A DNA stretch of 58,336 nucleotides from CAYXVU01 sp964468725 (GTDB lineage Bacteria > Acidobacteriota > Blastocatellia > UBA7656), in contig CAYXVU010000007.1 of the NCBI GenBank assembly GCA_964468725.1, forward strand, positions 1 through 58,336, in the 5' to 3' direction. The notes beneath the pieces were generated by a model. That model was given only the letters and a program-made list of their open reading frames with translations, was not told where the DNA came from and searched no databases. A program made the translations under genes and the position numbers. Position 1 is the stretch's first letter. Each line of letters begins with the position of its first letter. Below, one piece after another: positions 44,215-52,368 of the stretch.

Positions 44215-45243
44215 ATGGCTGAAGCCCGTCCCTTTTCTCTACTTGAACATGAAAGCCTGCTCTCTCGCCTGCGCGCCGAATTGGTGCGCGCGTTGAGCGA
44301 ACTGGCGCGCGACCCGCGCGGCTTTTTGCTCGCCCTCTTCACCGATAAGAATAAAGATCGGAAACGTCGTCGCTTGCTGCGTTTCGGCCTCGGGCTCGGA
44401 TTGCTCGTCAACTTGGCCTTCATTGGCGCGATGATCGCAGCCGACCGCTTGCGCCCGGCCAACGCAGAAGAGAATCCTCTTACGGTCGTAAAGATTTTGG
44501 CTCCGACAGACTTTACTTCGAAGCCCGAAAAGATTGAAGTGCCGAAAACGGAAGCTCCGAAAGGCGATGGAAAAAAGAGCGGCGGCGGTGGCGGCGGGCA
44601 GCAAGCCGGACGGCGCGCCACCGGAGGCGTCCTGCCGCAAGTGCTTGCCACCTTGCCGATCATTAAACTGAATGCCGTGCCCAAGCCGGATCCCAAACTG
44701 GCGGTAAACCCGAACATTCAAGGCCCTGATTCGACAACTCCACCGCCTGCTGACGCGACGATTGGCGTGCCCAATGCCAAAATGGATGAGCCGCCGTCCC
44801 CCGGCACCGGCACAGGCGGAGGATTAGGCAACGGTCGCGGCCCCGGCGTCGGCAACAATGACGGCCCCGGCGGTGGGCCGGGAGGACAAGGGGGTACGGG
44901 CGGCGGCAAGTACGGATCGCCTGATGGCGGGCTTTCTGAGATTGCTTACCACCGCATCCCGGAGATTCGCGGCAACGCCTACACACCGTTTCAATGGCTC
45001 TATCGCCCTCGACCGGTTGTGACCCCTGAAGCGCAGGAGAATAAGGTCATCGGAACGGTTATCATGAAGGTCACACTCACTGCCGATGGCAGGGTCACTG
45101 ATATCGAAGTCGTCAATCCGGTCTCGTATATGACCGAATCCGCCATTGAATCTCTGCGACGGAGCAAGTTTCGACCGGCGATGGTCAACGGTCGCCCGAT
45201 TACCCTCACCCGCGTGCCCATTCAGATACAAGTTCACTTCTGA
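44215..45243 (+). CDS. TonB-type energy transducer with long cytoplasmic N-terminus (paralogue 2)
   Basis: A 342-residue paralogue of the gene just upstream. The same plan is visible: N-domain (LLSRLRAELVRALSELARDPRGFLLALF), basic flank KDRKRRRLL, a transmembrane helix (FGLGLGLLVNLAFIGAMIAA), a Pro/Gly-rich periplasmic stalk and a C-terminal TonB domain (RPRPVVTPEAQENKVIGTVIMKVTLTADG... SLRRSKFRPAMVNGRPITLTRVPIQIQV). The ATG at 44215 makes its N-terminus match that of the paralogue; an ATG at 44173 would add 14 residues and cannot be excluded. It ends 17 bases before the convergent Roadblock gene. A small hairpin without a T run (GGCCGCGA...TCGCGGCC, 44106-44135) separates the two TonB genes. 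Confidence 0.82.
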   Translation: MAEARPFSLLEHESLLSRLRAELVRALSELARDPRGFLLALFTDKNKDRKRRRLLRFGLGLGLLVNLAFIGAMIAADRLRPANAEENPLTVVKILAPTDFTSKPEKIEVPKTEAPKGDGKKSGGGGGGQQAGRRATGGVLPQVLATLPIIKLNAVPKPDPKLAVNPNIQGPDSTTPPPADATIGVPNAKMDEPPSPGTGTGGGLGNGRGPGVGNNDGPGGGPGGQGGTGGGKYGSPDGGLSEIAYHRIPEIRGNAYTPFQWLYRPRPVVTPEAQENKVIGTVIMKVTLTADGRVTDIEVVNPVSYMTESAIESLRRSKFRPAMVNGRPITLTRVPIQIQVHF

Positions 45244-45260
45244 TTGCCCTGCCAGTGGCG

Positions 45261-45665
45261 TCAATTCCCGATTGCTTCGATGAGCCGTTCGATGATGGGC
45301 GCACTGCGTTCAAGCGCCAGCCGGACATTGGCTGTCGCGCACAATTCGAGAGCGATGAAAAATTTGTCATCAATCTCACACAGCACGTAACTGGCCTGTT
45401 CGTAGCGCACGATCAGAGGCTGGATGTCTCCGCAGGCTATGCTCGAAGCGGCGGCACGCGCTGCTTGCATGGTGACAGCCAGATACGCTCCGCGCAGTTG
45501 TAAGCGCATGCCGTCTATCTTCGCATGCCACTGCACGGCTTCGCCGTCTGCATCGAGCAGGATCGCGCCCTCCGCGCCTTCGACGCTGTCAACCAGTTCT
45601 TTCAGAATTACTCGAAAGGGCACATCGCTCCTTGTCTCGCCAATCTGACTGGGGTGCGCGGGCAT
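45261..45665 (-). CDS. Roadblock/LC7-domain protein
   Basis: A 134-residue protein of the Roadblock/LC7 fold (GAEGAILLDADGEAVQW, LRGAYLAVTMQAARAAASSIACGDIQPLIVRYE, SYVLCEIDDKFFIALEL), the type that acts with small Ras-like GTPases such as MglA. No GTPase gene is in the window, so it is an orphan. The ATG at 45665 begins the domain; longer in-frame starts would add residues that run into the neighbouring promoter region. Convergent with the TonB gene and divergent from the ECF sigma gene. Confidence 0.78.
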   Translation of the reverse strand: MPAHPSQIGETRSDVPFRVILKELVDSVEGAEGAILLDADGEAVQWHAKIDGMRLQLRGAYLAVTMQAARAAASSIACGDIQPLIVRYEQASYVLCEIDDKFFIALELCATANVRLALERSAPIIERLIEAIGN

Positions 45666-45827
45666 TATAAAGTTCCGCTCGATAGATAACCAGCGATTCG
45701 CCCTCTTCGCACCATCCTTTTCGCATTCCGGTTTGCGTTTGGCGCGATTGACGCGCTTCTCTGTATGCCCGCCCATACAGATTTTCAGACTTTCCCGACC
45801 CGCCATTCGTCTATACTAGCGAAGCGG

Positions 45828-46427
45828 ATGGACCAACAATCGGAAGATAGGCGGCGCGATAGCTTGGACGCAAGTGACACGCAAATCATCGAGCAGATAC
45901 TCGGCGGCGAGCCGGAAGCCTTCAATGTGTTAGTGCGCCGTTGGGAGCGTCACATCTATGGGCTGACGCTGCGCATGCTGGGGCGGGATGAGGAGGCGAA
46001 GGACGCAACCCAAGAAACCTTCTTATCAGCATATCGCAACCTATCGAAGTTTCGCGGCGAAGCGAAATTTTCGTCATGGATTTATCGCATCGCGCTCAAT
46101 ATCTGCAATACCAAGCTGCGCAGTCGCAGCAAAACGTTCATCTCGCTTGAAGAACAACGCGAAGAGACGGGCTTTGAAATCGCTGTCGAAGACCGGGAAC
46201 TCGGCAACCACATTCAGCAGGAACAGATTGCGCGCCACGTGCGCCGCGCCCTGCAAGCCCTGCCCGCAGAGATGCGGCAGGTGATTATTATGAAGGAGTA
46301 CGAAGGGCTGAAATTTGCCGAGATCGCTGAGATTTTGGGCATCCCCCTCTCAACCGTGAAGACGAGAATGTACACCGGGCTTGCGGAAATGCGGAAACGG
46401 CTCAATCATCTGCGCGAAGCCATCTGA
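45828..46427 (+). CDS. ECF-type (RpoE-like) RNA polymerase sigma factor
   Basis: A 199-residue sigma factor. Region 2 (about residues 25-95): EPEAFNVLVRRWERHIYGLTLRMLGRDEEAKDATQETFLSAYRNL and FSSWIYRIALNICNTKLRS. Region 4 (about residues 135-190): LQALPAEMRQVIIMKEYEGLKFAEIAEILGIPLSTVKTRMYTGL with its helix-turn-helix. This resembles the RpoE group that answers envelope stress. It is followed 60 bases later by a zinc-type anti-sigma gene, and begins 162 bases from the divergent Roadblock gene. An in-frame ATG at 45765 would add 21 poorly supported residues. Confidence 0.93.
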   Translation: MDQQSEDRRRDSLDASDTQIIEQILGGEPEAFNVLVRRWERHIYGLTLRMLGRDEEAKDATQETFLSAYRNLSKFRGEAKFSSWIYRIALNICNTKLRSRSKTFISLEEQREETGFEIAVEDRELGNHIQQEQIARHVRRALQALPAEMRQVIIMKEYEGLKFAEIAEILGIPLSTVKTRMYTGLAEMRKRLNHLREAI

Positions 46428-46487
46428 TCGGGCTGAGCGACCCGTCGAAACGACGGTGTGCGACCGACCGGGAAACGAGTTGTCATC

Positions 46488-47204
46488 ATGAAAAAAAATG
46501 CCAATATCCCCACCTGCGAGATGCACGAGTTGCTGGTCGCCTATCTCTACAGCGAGGCCACTGCCGACGAGACCCGTCGCTTCGAAACACACCTGCGCGA
46601 TTGCGCTCAATGCAAGGAGGAACTGAACGCCTTCGAACATGTCCGCGACGCGCTCCAACAATGGCAATTCGATGACCTGCCTGTCCTGCGCCTCGAAGGC
46701 ACGCCACACCCTGCGCCGCGATCCTTCATCGCAGCCCTGCGCGACCTCTTCACCGTGACGCCATTGTGGGCAAAAGCGATGGCCGGTGTGGCGACCGCCA
46801 TGCTGCTGCTGGCCATCCTCGGCACGGAAATCCATATCGGCAGCAGCGGGTTTGCTCTGCGTACAGACCTCTTCGGCAGAGCCAAGGAGCCAGCCCAGAC
46901 GGCGCTCAATGCCGAGCAGTTTCGCAGTGAATTGCAGGCTATGGTCAATGACCTGATCGCACGCAGCGAGCAGCAGCAATTGGAGGCGCTGAAAGTCCAA
47001 TTAGTGACCTTCGAATCGCAGATTCAAAACCTGCATGCCGATGAACTGGCCAGATTGGCAACGGCGATTCAAGAGCACCGCACGAAGATTAAGACGATTG
47101 AGCGTGATTTAGATCGCCGCGCCGGACTCGACCTGTCCGACATCCTCTTTGGCGCAACGAGCGAAGACACAAGCCGAAGAGGGGAGCGCGAAGGCGGAGA
47201 CTGA
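46488..47204 (+). CDS. Zinc-finger-type anti-sigma factor
   Basis: A 238-residue membrane protein. The N-terminal anti-sigma zinc finger has H...C-x-x-C in E-THLRDCAQCKEELNAF, preceded by CEMHELLVAYLYSEATADETRRF. A transmembrane helix follows (about residues 100-120; AGVATAMLLLAILG). The periplasmic part is a long coiled helix (AQTALNAEQFRSELQAMVNDLIARSEQQQLEALKVQLVTFESQIQNL). It probably holds the adjacent ECF sigma factor; the coiled coil may bind an envelope signal. The ATG at 46488 is used; a GTG at 46458 is possible. Confidence 0.85.
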   Translation: MKKNANIPTCEMHELLVAYLYSEATADETRRFETHLRDCAQCKEELNAFEHVRDALQQWQFDDLPVLRLEGTPHPAPRSFIAALRDLFTVTPLWAKAMAGVATAMLLLAILGTEIHIGSSGFALRTDLFGRAKEPAQTALNAEQFRSELQAMVNDLIARSEQQQLEALKVQLVTFESQIQNLHADELARLATAIQEHRTKIKTIERDLDRRAGLDLSDILFGATSEDTSRRGEREGGD

Positions 47205-47518
47205 GTATTTTTCGAGATACCGTAGCGCCTGCTGGCAAGCGGTTGGGCGAGGCTTGCACGAGCCGTACTGGTGCAACCCGTCTGCGAATTGGGGAGAGTT
47301 CTCAGACGGTCCGAGCTACGTTCTTTGCCACAGGCGCTATGGTTGCTTCCCACTAAACCTGCCCGCACCATTACCCGCTTTTTATGACGCCGGATCAATT
47401 CTTTCTCTACTCTTTCTCTTTCACTTGCGGTCATTTCAAATTTACGATTTCGAGACGGTGAGCTAGAATTGCCCTTCATTTTAATTGCGTACTTTCACAC
47501 CTATGTCATGGAGGGAAA
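47205..47518. other. Intergenic region of about 310 bp
   Basis: Between the anti-sigma gene and mdh. I see no gene, tRNA or clear terminator. The only useful signal is the GGAGGG ribosome site just before the mdh ATG. Confidence 0.4.
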
Positions 47519-48448
47519 ATGGCCAGAAAGAAAATTACCGTTGTCGGAGCCGGAAACGTCGGCGCGACGGCGGCGCAGCGACTCGCCGATAAAGAGCTTG
47601 GCGATGTTGTGCTGGTAGACATCATCGAAGGCATGCCGCAGGGCAAGGCGTTAGACCTGGCGGAAGCCGCGCCCGTCGAAGGCTACGATTCGCGGCTCGT
47701 CGGCACCAACGGCTACAAGGAGACTGCCGATTCCGACATCGTGGTTATCACTTCGGGGTTGGCGCGAAAACCCGGCATGAGCCGCGATGATCTGTTGAAG
47801 ACCAACGCGGGCATCGTCGGTTCGGTGACTGATGAGATCATGAAGTATTCTAAAAATCCCATCCTCATCGTCGTCTCGAATCCGTTGGATGCGATGTGTT
47901 ATGTCGCCCTCAAACATTCCGGGCTGCCGAAAGAGCGCGTCATCGGCATGGCAGGCGTTCTCGATTCGGCGCGCATGCGCTGCTTTATCGCCGAAGCCCT
48001 CAGCGTGTCGGTCGAAAACATCAATGCCTTCGTGCTCGGCGGACACGGCGACACGATGGTGCCGCTGCCGCGTTATTCGACGGTTGCTGGCATCCCGCTG
48101 CCCGACTTGATGCCTAAAGATCAGATTGACAAGATCGTCGCGCGCACGGCCAACGGCGGCGCAGAGATCGTCAGTCTGCTCAAAACCGGCTCGGCCTACT
48201 ACGCGCCTTCTGCGGCAACGGTTGAGATGGTTGAAGCGATTCTCAAGGACAAGAAGAAAATTCTGCCCTGCGCCGCCTACCTCGAAGGCGAATACGGCAT
48301 CAACGGCTTGTTCGTTGGCGTGCCGGTGAAACTTGGCGAGCGCGGCATTGAAGAGATCATTCAGATCAACCTGACTGCCGAAGAGCGCGCCGCTTTGCAC
48401 CGCTCCGCTGCCGCCGTCGAAGAGTTGGTCGGCGTCATCGGGCGATAA
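47519..48448 (+). CDS. mdh: Malate dehydrogenase (LDH-like type)
   Basis: A 309-residue NAD-dependent malate dehydrogenase of the citric-acid cycle. The Rossmann loop is TVVGAGNVGATAAQ, and VLVDIIEG provides the nucleotide-binding Asp (D34/35 area), fitting NAD. The substrate side has SGLARKPGMSRDDLLKTNA (catalytic Arg loop) and NPLDAMCYVALKHSG; the catalytic H176 lies in VLGGHGDTMVP. The Arg in the loop (RKPGMSR) and the NPLDAM segment are typical of malate rather than lactate enzymes. GGAGGG precedes the ATG. The organism very likely uses it in the TCA cycle. Confidence 0.96.
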   Translation: MARKKITVVGAGNVGATAAQRLADKELGDVVLVDIIEGMPQGKALDLAEAAPVEGYDSRLVGTNGYKETADSDIVVITSGLARKPGMSRDDLLKTNAGIVGSVTDEIMKYSKNPILIVVSNPLDAMCYVALKHSGLPKERVIGMAGVLDSARMRCFIAEALSVSVENINAFVLGGHGDTMVPLPRYSTVAGIPLPDLMPKDQIDKIVARTANGGAEIVSLLKTGSAYYAPSAATVEMVEAILKDKKKILPCAAYLEGEYGINGLFVGVPVKLGERGIEEIIQINLTAEERAALHRSAAAVEELVGVIGR

Positions 48449-48475
48449 ACAATCCGAAGTTGCCAGTTGAAGATC

Positions 48476-48512
48476 GAAGGTTGACGGCTCGCGCATCGGG
48501 CTTTCAACCTTC
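48476..48512. terminator. Possible terminator hairpin between mdh and the CinA-like gene
   Basis: GAAGGTTGA (48476-48484) pairs with TCAACCTTC (48504-48512) around a 19-base loop. It lies between two convergent genes. The loop is long and no T run follows, so confidence is low. Confidence 0.35.
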
Positions 48513-48559
48513 CATCTCCTATCCGTAAGACCATCAGCTAGGGAGTATCTTCCGACGGA

Positions 48560-49300
48560 TTATTCCACGCGCACAATTTGGGCAGCGTCTAGACGTTCGA
48601 GCAACGCGGCGCGGACACGTTCAACTCCCGCCGCTTCTTTCGATTCGATGGTGATCTTCACGCGATGGTCTTCGGTTCCGAAGTTGGGATACGACCCGAT
48701 CTCAACCTCTGCGTGTTGCGCCGCCACCTCATTGAGCCGTCCGGCAATATCGAATTCGTCTTCGTTGGTATAGATGACTGCCCCGAAGAAGGGAGCGGCG
48801 CGAAAGCGCTCGCGGATCGCTTCGAACTTGCTGCGGAAGTGCTCCGGCACGCCGGGCAGCACATAGACGTTCTCAATCATCAACACCGGCCAACGCAACC
48901 CGTTGTCATAAAGTAAACTGGAACCTTCCGGCACGTCCGCCATGCGCAACCGCGCTTCGTCAGTCTCCTCTTTGAAGTAGCCGCGCAGCATGGCTTCGAG
49001 TTGCGGATGGCGCACGACCGTGCGCGCGAAGGCGCGTGCCACCCCTTCAATCGTCATATCGTCGTGAGTCGGGCCGACGCCGCCCGATGTAAAGACAAAA
49101 TCGAAGCGCGCTGCCGCCTCGCCAACGGTTTTGGCAATCTCTTCAATGTCGTCGGGAATCATTACGATTCGTTGCAAGGCAACGCCCAGTTGATGAAGTT
49201 CTTTGATAAGCAAGCGGGCGTTTTGATCTTCGGACTTGCCAGTCAGAATCTCATTGCCGATGACGATGATGGCTGCGCTGCGCTCTTGCATGCCCGACAT
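48560..49300 (-). CDS. CinA-N / molybdopterin-binding-domain protein
   Basis: A 246-residue protein with the MoCF/CinA N-terminal fold: AAIIVIGNEILTGKSEDQNARLLIKEL, FDFVFTSGGVGPTHDDMTIEGVARAF and VLPGVPEHFRSKFEAI. These are the nucleotide-phosphate-binding loops of CinA. The C-terminal nicotinamide-nucleotide amidohydrolase domain of full-length CinA (about 150 residues more) is absent. It may act as ADP-ribose or NAD-related pyrophosphatase. Two in-frame ATGs, 49300 and 49291, are near; 49300 is chosen because it follows an A-rich stretch, without strong evidence. Confidence 0.8.
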   Translation of the reverse strand: MSGMQERSAAIIVIGNEILTGKSEDQNARLLIKELHQLGVALQRIVMIPDDIEEIAKTVGEAAARFDFVFTSGGVGPTHDDMTIEGVARAFARTVVRHPQLEAMLRGYFKEETDEARLRMADVPEGSSLLYDNGLRWPVLMIENVYVLPGVPEHFRSKFEAIRERFRAAPFFGAVIYTNEDEFDIAGRLNEVAAQHAEVEIGSYPNFGTEDHRVKITIESKEAAGVERVRAALLERLDAAQIVRVE

Positions 49301-49642
49301 CTTAACTTTTCGGCGAGAGGCCAAGCAATAGCTTGGGCTGAAAGTGATGGCTTGACCGCAGCCGGAATCGAAAACATACTCCTTGCCGCACGCTGTACTC
49401 CATCTTGGCTGACGAAATCGAAATTTGCTTGATGAAAGAAAGGCTCACGCCAGCTACGAACATCGCACCTTGCTGCCCTCTCGCTTTGCTTGGAGCAGGC
49501 GGCATGGGGGCTATCTATTTTGCCGCCGAATGCCTCGAAGATCGGACGCTGGATCAGCAGACCAACGACGATGTCTTGAACACCAGGCTCCACCTGATCC
49601 CGGCTTGCGATTTTCTGCTCTGCTCAAATCAATGGGATTGGA
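49301..49642. other. Intergenic region of about 340 bp
   Basis: Between the CinA-like gene and queG. No convincing gene; a plus-strand frame at 49405-49650 has no domain-like character. No terminator or RNA gene seen. Confidence 0.4.
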
Positions 49643-50782
49643 ATGAATGATCTGGTTGCGCAAATCAAATCTGCCGCCCGTCGTCTCGGCTTCACTGTTG
49701 TCGGCATCACTTCTGTCGAACCGCTGACGCTCGATGAGATGGCCTATCAGCGATGGTGCCAAGAAGGGTTTGCGGCGGAGATGGCCTATATGACGCGTCG
49801 CCCGGATTTGCTCGCGCACCCGCGCCGCATCGTGCCGCAAGCGGCTTCGATCCTGACGCTGGCGATCAATTACTACGTGACCGCGCCGCCATTTTCTCAC
49901 GAGCATCGCTATGGCCGCGTCGCGCGTTATGCTTGGGGTCGAGATTATCACGAAGTCATCAAACCGCAACTCAGGGAATTGGCGGCGCAGATAGAGAGGC
50001 TCGCAGGGCGCCAACTCGATGCGCGCCCTTTCGTTGATGCTGTGCCGCTGCTTGAGCGGGCGGTTGCGGTGCGCGCCGGACTCGGTTTTTTCGGCAAGAA
50101 TACCAACCTCCTGCAATCGCAAAGCGGCTCATGGTTTTTTCTTGCGGAACTCTTTATTGACCTCGATTTGCCAAGCGAAGACCGGCGCGTGCTGGTCAGT
50201 TGCGGCACTTGCCATCACTGTTTGGACGCTTGCCCGACATCTGCTTTTGCCGCGCCTTATCGGTTGGATTCGCGCCGCTGTATTTCGTATCTGACCATCG
50301 AACACAAAGGCGCAATCCCGCATGACCTGCGCGTCGGAATCGGCGAATGGATTTTCGGCTGCGATATTTGCCAAGATGTGTGCCCGTTCAATCGCTTTGC
50401 TGCCGATACCGATTGGCCAGAGTTTCACCCTGAAGCTGGCGTTGGCGCAAAGTTAGATGTAGTTGAACTGCTCTCTATCGCCACCGACCATCAATTTCGC
50501 GCTCGCTTCAAAGGGACGCCGCTTCTGCGGCCTAAACGCAGAGGTCTGTTGCGTAACGCTGCCATCGTCGCCGCCAACATCAAATGCACAGCAGCAGTGC
50601 CCGCGCTCATCGAACGCATCGAGCGCGATACGGAGCCGCTCATTCGCAGTCACGCGCTATGGGCTTTGGCGCAACTTGACGCGCGCCGGACAGCGCCCCT
50701 TCTCGAACGCGCTCACACAGACCCCGACCCGCTTGTGGTTGCAGAGGCGATATGGCTTAGGCAAAATCTACCCGCATTCTGA
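49643..50782 (+). CDS. queG: Epoxyqueuosine reductase
   Basis: A 379-residue cobalamin- and iron-sulfur-dependent enzyme that makes the last step of queuosine in tRNA. The N-terminal part has AAEMAYMTRRPDLLAHPRRIVPQAASIL and ERAVAVRAGLGFFGKNTNLL (cobalamin-binding). Two 4Fe-4S clusters are visible: CGTCHHCLDACPT and CDICQDVCPFN, with SRRCISYLTIEHKGAIP between them. A C-terminal HEAT-like segment (VPALIERIERDTEPLIRSHALWALAQL) fits the longer QueG form. Other queuosine genes are not in this window. Confidence 0.96.
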   Translation: MNDLVAQIKSAARRLGFTVVGITSVEPLTLDEMAYQRWCQEGFAAEMAYMTRRPDLLAHPRRIVPQAASILTLAINYYVTAPPFSHEHRYGRVARYAWGRDYHEVIKPQLRELAAQIERLAGRQLDARPFVDAVPLLERAVAVRAGLGFFGKNTNLLQSQSGSWFFLAELFIDLDLPSEDRRVLVSCGTCHHCLDACPTSAFAAPYRLDSRRCISYLTIEHKGAIPHDLRVGIGEWIFGCDICQDVCPFNRFAADTDWPEFHPEAGVGAKLDVVELLSIATDHQFRARFKGTPLLRPKRRGLLRNAAIVAANIKCTAAVPALIERIERDTEPLIRSHALWALAQLDARRTAPLLERAHTDPDPLVVAEAIWLRQNLPAF

Positions 50783-50917
50783 AGCGGACAGTTGCAAAAT
50801 AGGAAACGAGAATGAGGAGCCGAAACCCGTTGCCCTTATTGCCCGACAAATCTCTATGGTTTATTGCAAAGGGGTGCGACGCGAATCGCTCATTAGATGA
50901 AGGTTCAGGAGGAGAGC

Positions 50918-52297
50918 ATGACGACAAAGTATGAGGCGATCATTATTGGCACAGGACAGGCTGGCCCGTCGCTGGCGGCAAAATTTTCCGATGCCAGTAA
51001 GAGAGTCGCCGTCATCGAACGCAAACGCTTTGGCGGCACTTGCGTCAACAATGGTTGCATCCCGACCAAAACGTTGGTTGCCAGCGCGCGCACGGCTTAT
51101 GTTGCGCGCCGCGCCGCCGAGTACGGCGTGCTCCTTGACGGCGACATCCGCGTGGATATGAAAGCTGTCAAAGCGCGTAAAGATGCCGTCGTTGCGCGCT
51201 CGAACAGCGGCGTTGAAAGCTGGATGAAGGGACTCCCGAACGCGACCGTCTATCAGGGGCACGCACGCTTCGAAGCGCCGCATACCGTGCGCGTCGGTGA
51301 CGACCTATTGGAAGCCGAACAGATTTTCATCAACGTCGGTGGTCGCGCTTCTGTCCCTGCGATGCCCGGAATCGAGACGGTGAGCTACCTCAACAACTCA
51401 ACAATGATGGAGGTAGATTTTCTGCCCGATCATCTGATCGTCATCGGCGGCAGCTACATCGGTTTGGAGTTCGGACAGATGTACAGACGCTTCGGCAGCC
51501 GGGTGACCGTCATTGATCGCAACCCGCGTTTGGTTAAACGCGAAGACGAGGACGTGTCGGATGCCATCAAAGAGATATTGGAAAACGAAGGCATCGCTAT
51601 TCACCTCAATGCTGAGTGCATGACCGTAGAAAATCGCGGCGCGCAAGTAGCCGTCAAACTCGATTGCGCGCAGGGCGATAACGAGATCGTCGGTTCGCAC
51701 CTGTTGCTTGCCGTCGGACGTGTGCCCAACACCGAAGACCTCAGTTTGGACAAAGCCGGAATCGAAACCGATAAACGCGGCTACATCAAGGTTGACGATC
51801 AGCTTCGCACCAATGTCGAAGGCATATGGGCGCTCGGCGATTGCAACGGCAAGGGCGCATTCACCCACACTTCGTATAACGATTTCGAAATCGTTGCCGC
51901 TAACCTCTTCGACAACGACCCGCGTCGTGTAAGCGACCGTATCACGGCTTATGCACTCTATATTGACCCGCCGCTCGGACGCGCCGGATTGACTGAAGCA
52001 GAGGTGCGAAAATCCGGGCGCAAAGCCTTGATCGGCAAGATGCCCATGAGTCGCGTCGGGCGAGCCTATGAAAAAGGCGAGACGCAGGGCTTTATGAAGA
52101 TTCTGGTTGATGCGGAGAGCCAAGAGATTCTCGGCGCGTCGTTGCTCGGCATCGAATGCGACGAACTCATTCACATGATTTTAGATGTGATGTATACAAA
52201 AGCGCCCTACACGGTTATCCAACGCGCCATGCACATTCACCCGACCGTAGCAGAGTTAGTTCCGACTCTGCTTGGCGACCTCAAACCATTGGAGTGA
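50918..52297 (+). CDS. Mercuric-reductase-like FAD/NAD(P) disulfide oxidoreductase
   Basis: A 459-residue class I pyridine-nucleotide-disulfide oxidoreductase. FAD-binding is IIIGTGQAGPSLA. The redox disulfide is C42-VNNG-C47 in GGTCVNNGCIPTKTLV. NAD(P)-binding is LIVIGGSYIGLEFGQMYRRFG, a second FAD contact is GIWALGDCNGKGAFTHTSYND, and the dimer interface/catalytic pair is H-IHPTVAE. No N-terminal mercury-binding domain or C-terminal CC pair is seen, so mercury reduction is not implied. The AGGAGGAG before the ATG at 50918 is a strong ribosome site. Substrate unknown. Confidence 0.88.
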   Translation: MTTKYEAIIIGTGQAGPSLAAKFSDASKRVAVIERKRFGGTCVNNGCIPTKTLVASARTAYVARRAAEYGVLLDGDIRVDMKAVKARKDAVVARSNSGVESWMKGLPNATVYQGHARFEAPHTVRVGDDLLEAEQIFINVGGRASVPAMPGIETVSYLNNSTMMEVDFLPDHLIVIGGSYIGLEFGQMYRRFGSRVTVIDRNPRLVKREDEDVSDAIKEILENEGIAIHLNAECMTVENRGAQVAVKLDCAQGDNEIVGSHLLLAVGRVPNTEDLSLDKAGIETDKRGYIKVDDQLRTNVEGIWALGDCNGKGAFTHTSYNDFEIVAANLFDNDPRRVSDRITAYALYIDPPLGRAGLTEAEVRKSGRKALIGKMPMSRVGRAYEKGETQGFMKILVDAESQEILGASLLGIECDELIHMILDVMYTKAPYTVIQRAMHIHPTVAELVPTLLGDLKPLE

Positions 52298-52368
52298 AAT
52301 CGGCGCGCGGATTTGAAAGACGCAAGGCGCGGAGGTGGCCATCTTTTCAACGCAGGAGGATGATGCGA

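Noticed and set aside
43400..45000. Possible CRISPR or short tandem repeats in the TonB genes.
   Set aside because: The repetition is low-complexity Gly/Pro coding sequence with no spacer structure.
47149..47466. A 105-codon plus-strand frame overlapping the end of the anti-sigma gene.
   Set aside because: It is out of frame with the anti-sigma gene and its product has no protein-like character.
49405..49650. An 81-codon plus-strand frame upstream of queG.
   Set aside because: No domain-like sequence, no ribosome site, and it overlaps the queG start.
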